Assembly (NCBI GenBank): GCA_963840665.1
Contig: CAWIZO010000011.1
Span: 186,001 to 250,000 of the forward strand
Length of the DNA: 64,000 nt
From: DATFTE01 sp963840665
GTDB lineage: Bacteria; Acidobacteriota; Terriglobia; Terriglobales; Acidobacteriaceae
Reading direction: 5' to 3'
Every line of letters starts with the position of its first letter. Position 1 is the stretch's first letter. Shown piece by piece: positions 41,556-49,456 of this stretch. A program made the translations under genes and the position numbers. Under the pieces are notes generated by a model. It saw only the letters and a list, made by a program, of their open reading frames with translations, was not told where the DNA came from and ran no database searches.

Positions 41556-42426
41556 GCGCCGGTGCGGGTGCGCAGCCCGCTGCCATGAACCCGGCGCCGC
41601 TATAATCGGCATTTCCCACCAGGATTCCGTTGCTGTTGATTCCGTTGACGGCCGTTTGCGTCGGAGCCGAGGGGTCGCTAATCTCGCGAAAGGCGCCGTT
41701 GATCCAGACAAACCCATCCCACGTGGAGAAGGAACTGTCGTAAAAAGTTCCGACCACGACGCCTTGATCATTCACCGCTCCCAGATCAGTATTGGCGGCT
41801 CCTGGATAGTCGATGACCGTGAACGTGCCATCCTGATCGAGGAATCCATGCTCTATGTTGGCGCTGTCGGTATAGGCTCCCACGATCTCGCCGTTATTGT
41901 TGATTCCCGTAACCAATGTGCTCTGAGCGCCTGAAAAATCGATAGCAGTGTAAGTCCCCGACATATAGCTGAAGCCGTGAAAAACGCCTTGCGCATCCTG
42001 GTAGCTTCCGACAATTTCGTTGTGGATGTTAATGCCATACGCGTAGGTGGCGAGGGCACCCGGGTACTTTAGCGGAATAAATTTTCCATTGACCCAGGCG
42101 AAGGCCTGCTGGGCGCTCATCAACGTCTTGGCATAACTGCCGACTACGATTCCGTTCTCATTGATGCCGTAAGCGTTGGTATAAGCCGCGTTCGGAAACT
42201 GAATATTCGTCAGCGTTCCATGCAACTGCACAAATCCCAGCTGCGGGCTGGATGGCGGGGTGTAGCTCCCCGCGACTGCGCCTTGATTGTTGATGGCATA
42301 AACGGAAGTGTAGTCGGTTTGAATCTGGAGGCTGCGGAAAGTGCAGGTGCTGGGCGCTTGGTCTTGCGCAATTCCCAAGGCGACAGCTATCAGCAATAAC
42401 AAAAGGAGGGAAACCGCAGATTTCAT
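41551..42426 (-). CDS. Secreted HAF-repeat protein, 291 aa, convergent paralogue
   Basis: The start at 42426 has GGAG 6 nt upstream; the earlier ATG (42438) overlaps that site. After a signal peptide (LLLLLLIAVALGIAQ) come repeats such as GINENGIVVGSYAKTLMSAQQAFAWVNGKF, GINIHNEIVGSYQDAQGVFHGFSY and GINNNGEIVGAYTDSANIEHGFL. The family is that of the neighbouring plus-strand gene, but the sequences differ enough that the duplication is old. The C-terminus is AGFMAAGCAPAPAQ. It is probably secreted or surface-attached. The two genes form a converging pair rather than an operon. Confidence 0.85.
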   Translation of the reverse strand: MKSAVSLLLLLLIAVALGIAQDQAPSTCTFRSLQIQTDYTSVYAINNQGAVAGSYTPPSSPQLGFVQLHGTLTNIQFPNAAYTNAYGINENGIVVGSYAKTLMSAQQAFAWVNGKFIPLKYPGALATYAYGINIHNEIVGSYQDAQGVFHGFSYMSGTYTAIDFSGAQSTLVTGINNNGEIVGAYTDSANIEHGFLDQDGTFTVIDYPGAANTDLGAVNDQGVVVGTFYDSSFSTWDGFVWINGAFREISDPSAPTQTAVNGINSNGILVGNADYSGAGFMAAGCAPAPAQ

Positions 42427-42531
42427 GGGCTGCTCCATGGCCGGACCGTGATTTGCCGGCCTACGGACAAATTCGGGCAGCCTTGAGATGCGATTCCTGA
42501 AGAAAGTTTTGTTTTTAGGATCCGCTGCGGC

Positions 42532-43017
42532 CTATTGCACTGCCGTGACTTTCAGAGTCGTGACTTGGCGCACCCAGCGTGCCATGCGCTTTTCGTCTGG
42601 AATGACAATACGGTAAGGACCTTCTTTGTCGTCAAGAGGCTTGTTATTGTGGAGGAAAACCAGGACGATCTGCTTGTCCGTGAATGCTGGATCGAACTCT
42701 GGCAGGGCGAAGACCACTTTATAACCGTCGGAGGCTTCCACCAACAGGCACGTCGCCAGACGCTTGCCCTTGAGCGAGTCACCGAACGTGACTCCAGCCT
42801 TCTCGAGCACACTCTTGACGGTGACGCCTTCGTATAACTCGGGGACGTCGCTTTTGCCGGCGGCGGTGAACTTGAGGTGAGGAAGCGCCTCGATTTCCGA
42901 ACGGTTCAACACAACAGACTTTCCGTCCTCCAGCTGGATCGTAAGTTGCTGGCACGGAGCGTTTACGACGAGGAAGAGGAGAACGCCCGCGGCAGCGAGC
43001 AACCTTGGCATTTTCAT
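42532..43017 (-). CDS. Molybdopterin-dependent oxidoreductase-like secreted protein, 161 aa
   Basis: A signal peptide (about residues 1-22) is followed by a small domain: LTIQLEDGKSVVLNRSEIEALPHLKF, YEGVTVKSVLEKAGV, LVEASDGYKVVFALPEFDP and GPYRIVIPDEKRMARWVRQVTTLKV. This is the region of sulfite-oxidase-type molybdopterin proteins (for example YedY-like fold fragments) found also as stand-alone periplasmic proteins. The stand-alone form lacks the usual cofactor-binding cysteine, so binding of molybdopterin is doubtful. It follows the Mop-type regulator gene by one base, so the two are co-transcribed. The pairing with a molybdenum regulator supports a link to molybdenum. Confidence 0.8.
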   Translation of the reverse strand: MKMPRLLAAAGVLLFLVVNAPCQQLTIQLEDGKSVVLNRSEIEALPHLKFTAAGKSDVPELYEGVTVKSVLEKAGVTFGDSLKGKRLATCLLVEASDGYKVVFALPEFDPAFTDKQIVLVFLHNNKPLDDKEGPYRIVIPDEKRMARWVRQVTTLKVTAVQ

Positions 43018-43018
43018 T

Positions 43019-43462
43019 TCACACTCGCAGAATCATGACTTCAGTGGCTTTGATCAGCGCGGCGGCGGTTTGTCCAGGCTTCAGTTTCATTTCGCGGGCG
43101 GAACCGGCAGTGATGATGGAAGTAATCTGCTGATCGCCGATCGAGATCTTTACTTCCGCCATCAGACCGCTGATGCGGACCGAGTCGATGCGTCCAACTA
43201 GTTGATTTCTTCCACTCACTCGGCGAATCACGAAATTGCGCTCGGGAATCGTCTTGCCGCGCGTGCGATAAAGCAGGCGATCGATTTCGCTCTGCGGGAT
43301 GCGGTGGTGTCCTCCCGCGGTGCGCACGCTCTTGATCTTGCCGTGATAAATCCACTGCTTGATGGTGGGAAAGCTGACGCGGAGTTCCAAAGCTGCTTCC
43401 TGCAACTTCAGCAAGGGCTGCTCCTGCGTCTTCGACTTTGCGGATTTGCGTTTCTGCGCCAT
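43019..43462 (-). CDS. Molybdate-type regulator: excisionase HTH fused to a Mop/TOBE domain, 147 aa
   Basis: The N-terminal half carries a MerR/excisionase helix-turn-helix (LLKLQEAALELRVSFPTIKQWIYHGKIKSVRTAGGHHRIPQSEIDRLL). The C-terminal half is a TOBE/Mop domain (SGRNQLVGRIDSVRISGLMAEVKISIGDQQITSIITAGSAREMKLKPGQTAAALIKATEVMI), which binds molybdate or tungstate in ModE and Mop proteins. The fusion resembles ModE but with a different HTH. It is divergent from the TonB receptor gene, and the shared intergenic region contains repeated TATAC(A) motifs that could be its operator. It is upstream of the molybdopterin-domain gene and about 5 kb from modA. Confidence 0.9.
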   Translation of the reverse strand: MAQKRKSAKSKTQEQPLLKLQEAALELRVSFPTIKQWIYHGKIKSVRTAGGHHRIPQSEIDRLLYRTRGKTIPERNFVIRRVSGRNQLVGRIDSVRISGLMAEVKISIGDQQITSIITAGSAREMKLKPGQTAAALIKATEVMILRV

Positions 43463-43512
43463 GCAAGACGGGAATGCTATCGCTAACCTCTGCCATCGTC
43501 AATCGAAGCCGC

Positions 43513-43597
43513 CGTATAGATAGTCGCCCAAAACCGTATACTATTAGACAAGATAATCGTCGTGAATATACACTTCTTGTTTCCTCTAAGGGTATAC
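43513..43597. promoter_or_regulatory. Repeated TATAC(A) motifs in the regulator/TonB divergent region
   Basis: CGTATA at 43513-43518, CGTATAC at 43535-43541, AATATACAC at 43565-43573 and GGTATACAC at 43591-43599. TATA-rich half-sites are also the core of Escherichia coli ModE operators. Their clustering in the divergent promoter of a Mop-domain regulator makes them candidate operators. Confidence 0.45.
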
Positions 43598-43623
43598 ACA
43601 CTCTTCCGGGGAGAGGAGAGGCA

Positions 43624-46600
43624 ATGCGCAAGACCGCACGATTTCCGCAGATTAGGCGATCGAGGAGCGTATCTCGAAGTACGCATGTTTTCGTAGTCCT
43701 CATGCTGCTGTCCGCGGGTTTCGCGCAGACCTCGGCCACTCTATCCGGAGTGGTGACCGACCCGTCGGGCGCAGCGGTATCGGCTGCGGAAGTGACCGCG
43801 AAGAACGTGGACACTGGCGTCGCGCGCACCACCCCCACCGATCCGGCCGGACGTTACCAGTTCTTCGCTGTTCCTCTGGGAGCCTACGAGGTCCGCGTCA
43901 AGAAAGATGGATTCGCCGAGGCTGTGCGTACCGGCATACATCTGGTTCTGGCGCAAGACGCGACCGCCGATGTCCGCTTGAAGATCGGGCAGATCAGCGA
44001 AGAAGTGAAAGTCCGCGAAGATGTTCCGATCGTCAACCTCACCACCAGCGACACTTCTGGACTGGTGGGCGAGCGACAGGTGAAGGATCTGCCGCTGAAC
44101 GGACGGAGCTATGATTTGCTACTGCCCTTGAATCCTGGCATCGTCAATTTCACATCGCAGAAGACCGGAGGCCTGGGAGTTTCGAACTCCACTACGGGGA
44201 ATAATTTCGCCGTGTCGGGGAACCGCCCGCAGCAGAACCTGTTCTTGCTGAACGGTGTTGAATATACGGGCGCGGCTGAGAACAATATGCAGCCCGGGGG
44301 CGCCAGCCAGGAACTGCTGGGCGTCGAGGCAGTGCAGGAATTCAACGTGCTGCGCGATTCCTATAGTGCGCAGTTCGGCAAACATCCCGGCGGACAGGTG
44401 CTTATCGCGACCCAACCGGGCACCAACCAGCTGCACGGGAGCGTTTACGAATTTCTGCGGAACAATGCTCTGGACGCGTCCAACTTTTTCGATAAGGGTT
44501 CAGCGCCTCCGTTTCAGCGCAACCAGTTCGGCGCAGCGCTTGGCGGTCCGATAAAAGCGGGAAAGACTTTTCTGTTCGGTAACTACGAGGGACTGCGCCA
44601 GCGACTTCATCAAACGTCGGCGGCATTCGTGCCCGATGCCGCCTCACGAGCAGCGGCTGTGCCGAGTGTACAGCCGCTGCTGAATCTGTGGCAGATTGCA
44701 CCGGCGGGCGCGCCGGATTTCAGCCCAGGGCCCGGCTTGCCGGGCATCGCGCAGGTGTTTAGCAGTCCCCTGCAGACCATTCGAGAAGACTTCGGCACTG
44801 CGCGTCTGGATCATGTTTTTTCTTCGCGCGATTCGCTGGCGGGTGTTTACACCATTGATGATGGAGACGACACGACGGCCACCACTGCCAACCCCTACAG
44901 CACCGATTTGCTCACGCTCCGCGAGCAAGTGGTCAGCGTGGAAGAGACGCATTCGTTTTCGTCGTCAACGTTAAACGTGGCGCGCATAGGTTTCTCGCGA
45001 GCCGGATACTTCTTTAACGGAGAACCCACGCCGGGCACTCCGGCCGCGACGGTTCCCGGCTTTCTTCTGGGGCATCAGGTCGGCGCGGTCGTTGTGGGCG
45101 GCAGCGCTGCTTCCAATCCGCAAGCGCAGATTGGACTCGCGGGCAGCAACAACGGCAGCAATCTGCGTGTGGCCCGCAACCTTTACACGGCGGAAGATCG
45201 CGCGACGTTCGTGCGCGGACGCCATCAGATCAGCGTCGGCCTATGGTTCCAGCCTTTCCAGTCGAACGAGACCCTAGCGCTCAGCCAGTATGGCCAAGCG
45301 ACCTTCACCAGCTTGACTACATTTCTTGCGGGAACGACTTCGAGCTTCCTGTATGACCCAGCTCCGACTCCCTTGAACTGGCGCTCTTATTTTGCCGCAG
45401 CCTATGCGGAGGACGTGATTCGCGTGAGACCGAATCTGACCGTTTCATTGGGATTCCGCGACGAATATTCTTCCGGATGGAACGAAGCTCATGGCCGCGC
45501 CGCGAATTACACATACAACGGCGCTGGAGTAATTTCCTCTCTGCCGCGCGTAGCGAATTCTACTTTCACCACGAACCACGCGAGGTTCCTGCCGCAGCCC
45601 AGAGTCGGCGTGGCTTGGAGCCCCTCGAACAACAACAAAACCGTTTTCCGCGCTGGGTTTGGAATGTACAACGACTTGCAGGACGCTCTCGGCTACCGCA
45701 CCGACCAGAACGCGCCCTTCAATCCGACGTACAGTATTCCCTCATTTGCGGTTTTGTCGTTTCCCATCGATCCTCTTGCGCCCGTGCCGGCCACCGCGAA
45801 GCTGGTTCCCGGCGGAGTCCAGCCCAACCTGAATACTCCCACGCTGATCTCGTGGTCGTTCCGTCTGGAGCGAGAGCTTTCGCCCAACACTTCGTTGACG
45901 GTTGGCTATGTTGGATCGCATGGCTATCACGAACTGATTGGCATCGACGGTAACGAACCGTTCCCGACGATCTGTCCGGCATTGCCATGCCCGGCAACTT
46001 ATCCCAGCAATTTTCCCGCTCCGCTCGCGGGCGCCCCAGTGCCGAAGGGCAGCTTCTATATTCCCTTTGGAGCCCCGAAGGCCAACCCGACCCTCGCGAA
46101 TACCTGGACCTGGTTTTCAAAAGGCAACAGCAACTACAACGCGCTGCAGCTGGATGTGAATCGCCGCTTCAGCCGTGGCCTCTCATTGCGCGGCGTCTAC
46201 ACCTGGTCGAAGGCGCTCGATAACGGAGACTCGCTGAACGCCACGACCTCTCAGGGATCGCCCGCACTAGCATCAAATCCCTTTAATCTGAACGCGGACT
46301 ATGGACTGGCAACTTACGACGTCCGGCAGATTGCTGTCATCAATGCTGTCTATAAGCTGCCCTTCGGACGCGGCCAGGCGATCGGCGGAGGCGCGCAGGG
46401 CTGGAGCGATAAACTCGTGAGCGACTGGTCGGTGAATAGCATCTTCACGGCGCAATCGGGATTCCCATTCACGCCGCAACTGAGCTACAACCCTTCGAAC
46501 AACGGGGACACACGCAATCCCGTGCGTCCATTCCTGAATCCCAACTTCACCGGATCGGTGATCGAAGGCAAGCCCAGCCAGTGGTTCAATCCGGCGGCCT

Positions 46601-46890
46601 TTCTCGCGCCTCCGGCAAACAGCGGCTTCTACGGGAACCTGGGTCACAACACTTACATCGGGCCGGGCCTCGCGACGTGGGATTTCTCGGCTGTGAAAGA
46701 AACGTCGATTCACGAACGCTTCAGCCTGCAATTCCGCGCCGAGATCTTCAATCTGCTGAACCGCGCAAACTTCAACCTGCCGAACCTGATCACATTCACG
46801 CCAACGGGGGTGTCAGGAACGGCGGGGGCGATCACCAGCACGTCAACGACAGCGCGCCAGATTCAGTTTGGGTTGAAGGTGCTGTGGTAA
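43624..46890 (+). CDS. TonB-dependent receptor with N-terminal carboxypeptidase-regulatory-like domain, 1088 aa
   Basis: ATG at 43624 (GGGGAGAGGAGAGGCA upstream) starts a signal sequence, then a carboxypeptidase-regulatory-like beta domain (about residues 35-120, ATLSGVVTDPSGAAVSAAEV ... GAYEVRVKKDGF). A plug-like region (ERQVKDLPLNGRSYDLL...) and a long outer-membrane barrel follow, ending QFGLKVLW with a terminal aromatic. This is the large Acidobacteria-type TonB receptor. It is divergent from the Mop-type regulator and so may import molybdate or a molybdenum chelate; sugars or siderophores are the alternatives. A longer frame that begins inside the regulator gene is rejected. The next gene converges, leaving 3 nt. 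Confidence 0.93.
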   Translation: MRKTARFPQIRRSRSVSRSTHVFVVLMLLSAGFAQTSATLSGVVTDPSGAAVSAAEVTAKNVDTGVARTTPTDPAGRYQFFAVPLGAYEVRVKKDGFAEAVRTGIHLVLAQDATADVRLKIGQISEEVKVREDVPIVNLTTSDTSGLVGERQVKDLPLNGRSYDLLLPLNPGIVNFTSQKTGGLGVSNSTTGNNFAVSGNRPQQNLFLLNGVEYTGAAENNMQPGGASQELLGVEAVQEFNVLRDSYSAQFGKHPGGQVLIATQPGTNQLHGSVYEFLRNNALDASNFFDKGSAPPFQRNQFGAALGGPIKAGKTFLFGNYEGLRQRLHQTSAAFVPDAASRAAAVPSVQPLLNLWQIAPAGAPDFSPGPGLPGIAQVFSSPLQTIREDFGTARLDHVFSSRDSLAGVYTIDDGDDTTATTANPYSTDLLTLREQVVSVEETHSFSSSTLNVARIGFSRAGYFFNGEPTPGTPAATVPGFLLGHQVGAVVVGGSAASNPQAQIGLAGSNNGSNLRVARNLYTAEDRATFVRGRHQISVGLWFQPFQSNETLALSQYGQATFTSLTTFLAGTTSSFLYDPAPTPLNWRSYFAAAYAEDVIRVRPNLTVSLGFRDEYSSGWNEAHGRAANYTYNGAGVISSLPRVANSTFTTNHARFLPQPRVGVAWSPSNNNKTVFRAGFGMYNDLQDALGYRTDQNAPFNPTYSIPSFAVLSFPIDPLAPVPATAKLVPGGVQPNLNTPTLISWSFRLERELSPNTSLTVGYVGSHGYHELIGIDGNEPFPTICPALPCPATYPSNFPAPLAGAPVPKGSFYIPFGAPKANPTLANTWTWFSKGNSNYNALQLDVNRRFSRGLSLRGVYTWSKALDNGDSLNATTSQGSPALASNPFNLNADYGLATYDVRQIAVINAVYKLPFGRGQAIGGGAQGWSDKLVSDWSVNSIFTAQSGFPFTPQLSYNPSNNGDTRNPVRPFLNPNFTGSVIEGKPSQWFNPAAFLAPPANSGFYGNLGHNTYIGPGLATWDFSAVKETSIHERFSLQFRAEIFNLLNRANFNLPNLITFTPTGVSGTAGAITSTSTTARQIQFGLKVLW

Positions 46891-46893
46891 ACG

Positions 46894-48074
46894 TTAGTGC
46901 TGCGGCAGCGTAACGGCGATCATGTCGCGCACAATGAGTGCCGCATTAAATGGCGATCCGGCGACTGGTGTCAGTGCACCCGTGGTCTCATCAAGGTTGA
47001 AGGCGGCAATCGTTCCGGCGGTGCTGGCAGTGTAGAGGCGATTTCCAGAGAATACAAACGGCGCGACGGCGATCGCGGGCGATCCGGCAGAGCAGTCAAA
47101 CTGCCGTCGGATCCGATCCGGAATCCGACGATGTTTGTTCCCGAACTTCCGGTGAAAAGGAATTGCCCTGATGGGTCGAGAACCATCGTCGCCGTGCTGG
47201 CGGCCGCGAACGGTGAGCCAGGAACGGGCGTTAGCGCTCCCGTGTTTTGATCGACAGAGAATCCCGCGATGAGATTCTGAAAACTGGGTGGATTCGACAG
47301 CGCAACGTAGACGAACGGTCCGAGCGCGGTGTCATAGACGATTTGCCCCGGGCTTCCCACCGATCCCGTCGAAAAAGGCGATCCCGATACGCTTGTGAGC
47401 ACTCCGGTAGTCGGGTCCATCTTGAATGCAGCAACTCCGCCAGGCTGTCCAGAACTGCCTTCAAATTCGCTGGTGTAGACAAACTGGGACTGCGAAACTA
47501 CCCAAGGCCCTGCTCCCGACAGAACATTCGTCGGCGGAGCAGCATCGAAGGGCGAGCCCGAAACTGATGAGGCGAGCGAGCCATCGCTGGCTATGCCGAA
47601 TGCGCTGATGGTAGGCGCAAGCCCACCGCTGAGGAATGAGTTGCCTCCAATATACAGAAAGTTGTTAGTCGCAATTGCCCCGTTCAGAATGGTCGTAGTC
47701 GGAGGAGCGAAAGGAGAGGAAGAGATCGCCGTCAGTGCGCCCGTGGTCTGATTGATAGCGTAACCATAGATCTGGCTGGTGATCTGAGTCACGGGCCGTT
47801 GACAGAGATAAAGGAACTTTGTGCCATCCAAACTAAACGGGCCGAACGGCGGCTGAGGGCTGGCCATGGAGGTCGGCGCGCCCAACGCGCCCGTGCTCGC
47901 ATCGATAGGAAAAGTCAGTATCTGGCCCGATTGCAGACTGTTATCAACAACTGCGTAGAGGAACGACGGACCCGGGGGCGTCAGGGTTGATGAGCTAGAG
48001 GAGCTTCCACATGCGACCAGCGACAGGGATAAACCAATGAGGACAACTACTCCGGCCAGAGTTTGAATACGCAT
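46894..48074 (-). pseudogene. Lactonase-type beta-propeller lipoprotein gene with one frameshift
   Basis: The start at 48074 gives a lipoprotein signal with lipobox LVAC (Cys at residue 22) and a Ser-rich linker. Seven-bladed propeller repeats follow, such as TGALTAISSSPFAPPTT, TGVLTSVSGSPFSTGSV and TGALTPVPGSPFAAAST. Near 47083-47087 the frame is lost: the open frame ends in an Arg/Pro-rich tail, while the next frame reads PAIAVAPFVFSGNRLYTAST, then AFNLDETTGALTPVAGSPF, and ends at 46894 in DMIAVTLPQH. One G missing from CCGGATCG (CCG GGA TCG expected) repairs it to about 393 aa. The protein would be a surface-anchored propeller. Confidence 0.82.
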
Positions 48075-48171
48075 GTTCCTCTCCTTGCGGGAACTATGAG
48101 ACGGATGCTTCGAGGGGACGCACAGGCGGGACTAAGTGTACAAGCAGATTCCTAGTGCGACAAGCTGAGCG

Positions 48172-48930
48172 TTATTTCTCCGCCTCCGCGAACCCATAAC
48201 CACGAAAGATATCCTTCACTTGTGGCGTTTTGATAAACTCCAAAAACTTCCGCGCCGTCTCCTTGTCCTTCGCCGACTTTAGAATCACGCATGCCTGCTC
48301 GATTGGGGGATATTCATCGGCGGGGATCTCAACATAACGTCCTTTGTCTTTCATGTTCGGAGATACGGCAAGCGCGAGCGCGACGATGCCGGCATCGGCC
48401 GCGCCAGAAGCGACAAATGTAGCGGCCTGCGAGATGTTTTCTCCTAGAACCAACCTGCCGGAGACTTTGTCGTAGAGGCCTTCTTTCCTCAGCGCCGCGA
48501 CCGCCGCTTGCCCATAGGGAGCATGCTCGGGGTTGGCGATGGCAACCTTCTTGGCCGAAGGATCGAGCAGGGAAGACAGACCCTTGCTGACGTCGATCTT
48601 CGATTCGTTCGGTACCCAGAGCACGATCTTGCCCGTCGCGTAGGGGTAGAGACTTCCTGACTCCGCCAGGCCCGCGGCGTCCAGCTTGCGGGCGTAATCG
48701 ACGTTGGCCGAGAAAAACATGTCGAAGGGCGCGCCGTTCTGCAGTTGCTGATAGAAGTTTCCCGAGGAGCCGTAGGTGATCTTGACGCTACTGCCCGTTT
48801 GTTTTTGAAATTGCGCAGAGATATCCTGCATCGCAAATTGCAGATCGGCTGCGGCCGCAATTGTGATCTCTTGGCCGGCACAGAATTGTGTCCCCAGTAG
48901 GAAGAGCAGAATAAGTCTAAGAGCCTTCAT
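48172..48930 (-). CDS. modA: Molybdate ABC transporter substrate-binding protein ModA
   Basis: Start at 48930 has GGAGG 11 nt upstream, inside the end of the preceding gene. The 252-aa protein has a signal peptide (LILLFLLGTQFCAGQ) and the ModA series: ITIAAAADLQFAMQDISAQF, VKITYGSSGNFYQQLQNGAPFDMFFSANVDYARKL, GKIVLWVP, KKVAIANPEHAPYGQAAVAALRKEGLYD, SQAATFVASGAADAGIVALAL. The oxyanion is bound by Ser/Ala backbone positions in AAAAD and YGSSGN. No ModB or ModC gene adjoins it here. It is 2 nt downstream of the GerW-family gene and 5 kb from the Mop-type regulator, which may control it. Confidence 0.95.
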   Translation of the reverse strand: MKALRLILLFLLGTQFCAGQEITIAAAADLQFAMQDISAQFQKQTGSSVKITYGSSGNFYQQLQNGAPFDMFFSANVDYARKLDAAGLAESGSLYPYATGKIVLWVPNESKIDVSKGLSSLLDPSAKKVAIANPEHAPYGQAAVAALRKEGLYDKVSGRLVLGENISQAATFVASGAADAGIVALALAVSPNMKDKGRYVEIPADEYPPIEQACVILKSAKDKETARKFLEFIKTPQVKDIFRGYGFAEAEK

Positions 48931-48932
48931 CC

Positions 48933-49283
48933 TCAGCGGCGCCTCCGCCATCCGAGAATCATGCCGAGAGCCATGCCCATCAGCATGACACCGCCGATCT
49001 TCTTGCGGTCGGTGATTGGCACGAACCGTGTCTGCTGGTTGCTGATTTCGATCACGCCAACGGGGATGGCGCGCACTCCTCCACCACCGCCGCCGCCTTC
49101 ACCGCGAGCGCTGGTATCGCCCATGCCGCCGGTGCCTGCCCCGGCTCCGTATCCATAGAGGATTTTCGCAACCGGAACGATGGTTTTGCCGTGTGCCGGA
49201 ATCGGTTCGCCGTAGATTGCCTTCACGCTTGCCTGGCTGAGAATGCCGTCTTTGAGAGATTGGAGAAGAGCCACACTGCCCAT
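48933..49283 (-). CDS. GerW/YtfJ-family protein, 116 aa
   Basis: The sequence SVKAIYGEPIPAHGKTIVPVAKILYGYG, a Gly-rich stretch (ARGEGGGGGGGVRAIPVGVIEIS) and TRFVPITDRKKIGGVML are the features of the GerW (YtfJ) family. A C-terminal hydrophobic helix (MLMGMALGMILGW) ends in RRRR. Bacillus YtfJ is involved in spore germination, but homologues occur in non-sporulating bacteria with unknown role. The membrane helix at the very end suggests a tail-anchored protein. It is co-transcribed with modA (2-nt gap), which may be incidental. Confidence 0.9.
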   Translation of the reverse strand: MGSVALLQSLKDGILSQASVKAIYGEPIPAHGKTIVPVAKILYGYGAGAGTGGMGDTSARGEGGGGGGGVRAIPVGVIEISNQQTRFVPITDRKKIGGVMLMGMALGMILGWRRRR

Positions 49284-49325
49284 GGGGGAACTCCCTTCAA
49301 CTGAACATTATCCCACCGGCGGCCC

Positions 49326-49451
49326 CGTATCAGGGCACGGCTTCAGCCGTGCCGCCATGCTGTATTGGTTTGACCGCCTTCAGGCGCTAAGGGCAGCGGC
49401 CGGGATCGTATTCTGGCGGTTGCGGTATGGCTGAAGCCATACCCTGATACG
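49326..49451. repeat. 126-bp palindromic element with 30-bp imperfect terminal repeats
   Basis: It begins CGTATCAGGG (49326-49335) and ends with the exact complement CCCTGATACG (49442-49451). The 30-bp arms differ at four positions, the differences being complementary pairs within nested hairpins (GCACGGCTTCAGCCGTGC in one arm, GTATGGCTGAAGCCATAC in the other). No gene is inside. It looks like a miniature mobile or palindromic dispersed element. Confidence 0.8.
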
Positions 49452-49456
49452 AATCG

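Noticed and set aside
43438..46890. TonB receptor start at 43438
   Set aside because: It would overlap the divergent regulator gene and contain its promoter; ATG at 43624 has the ribosome-binding site and signal peptide.
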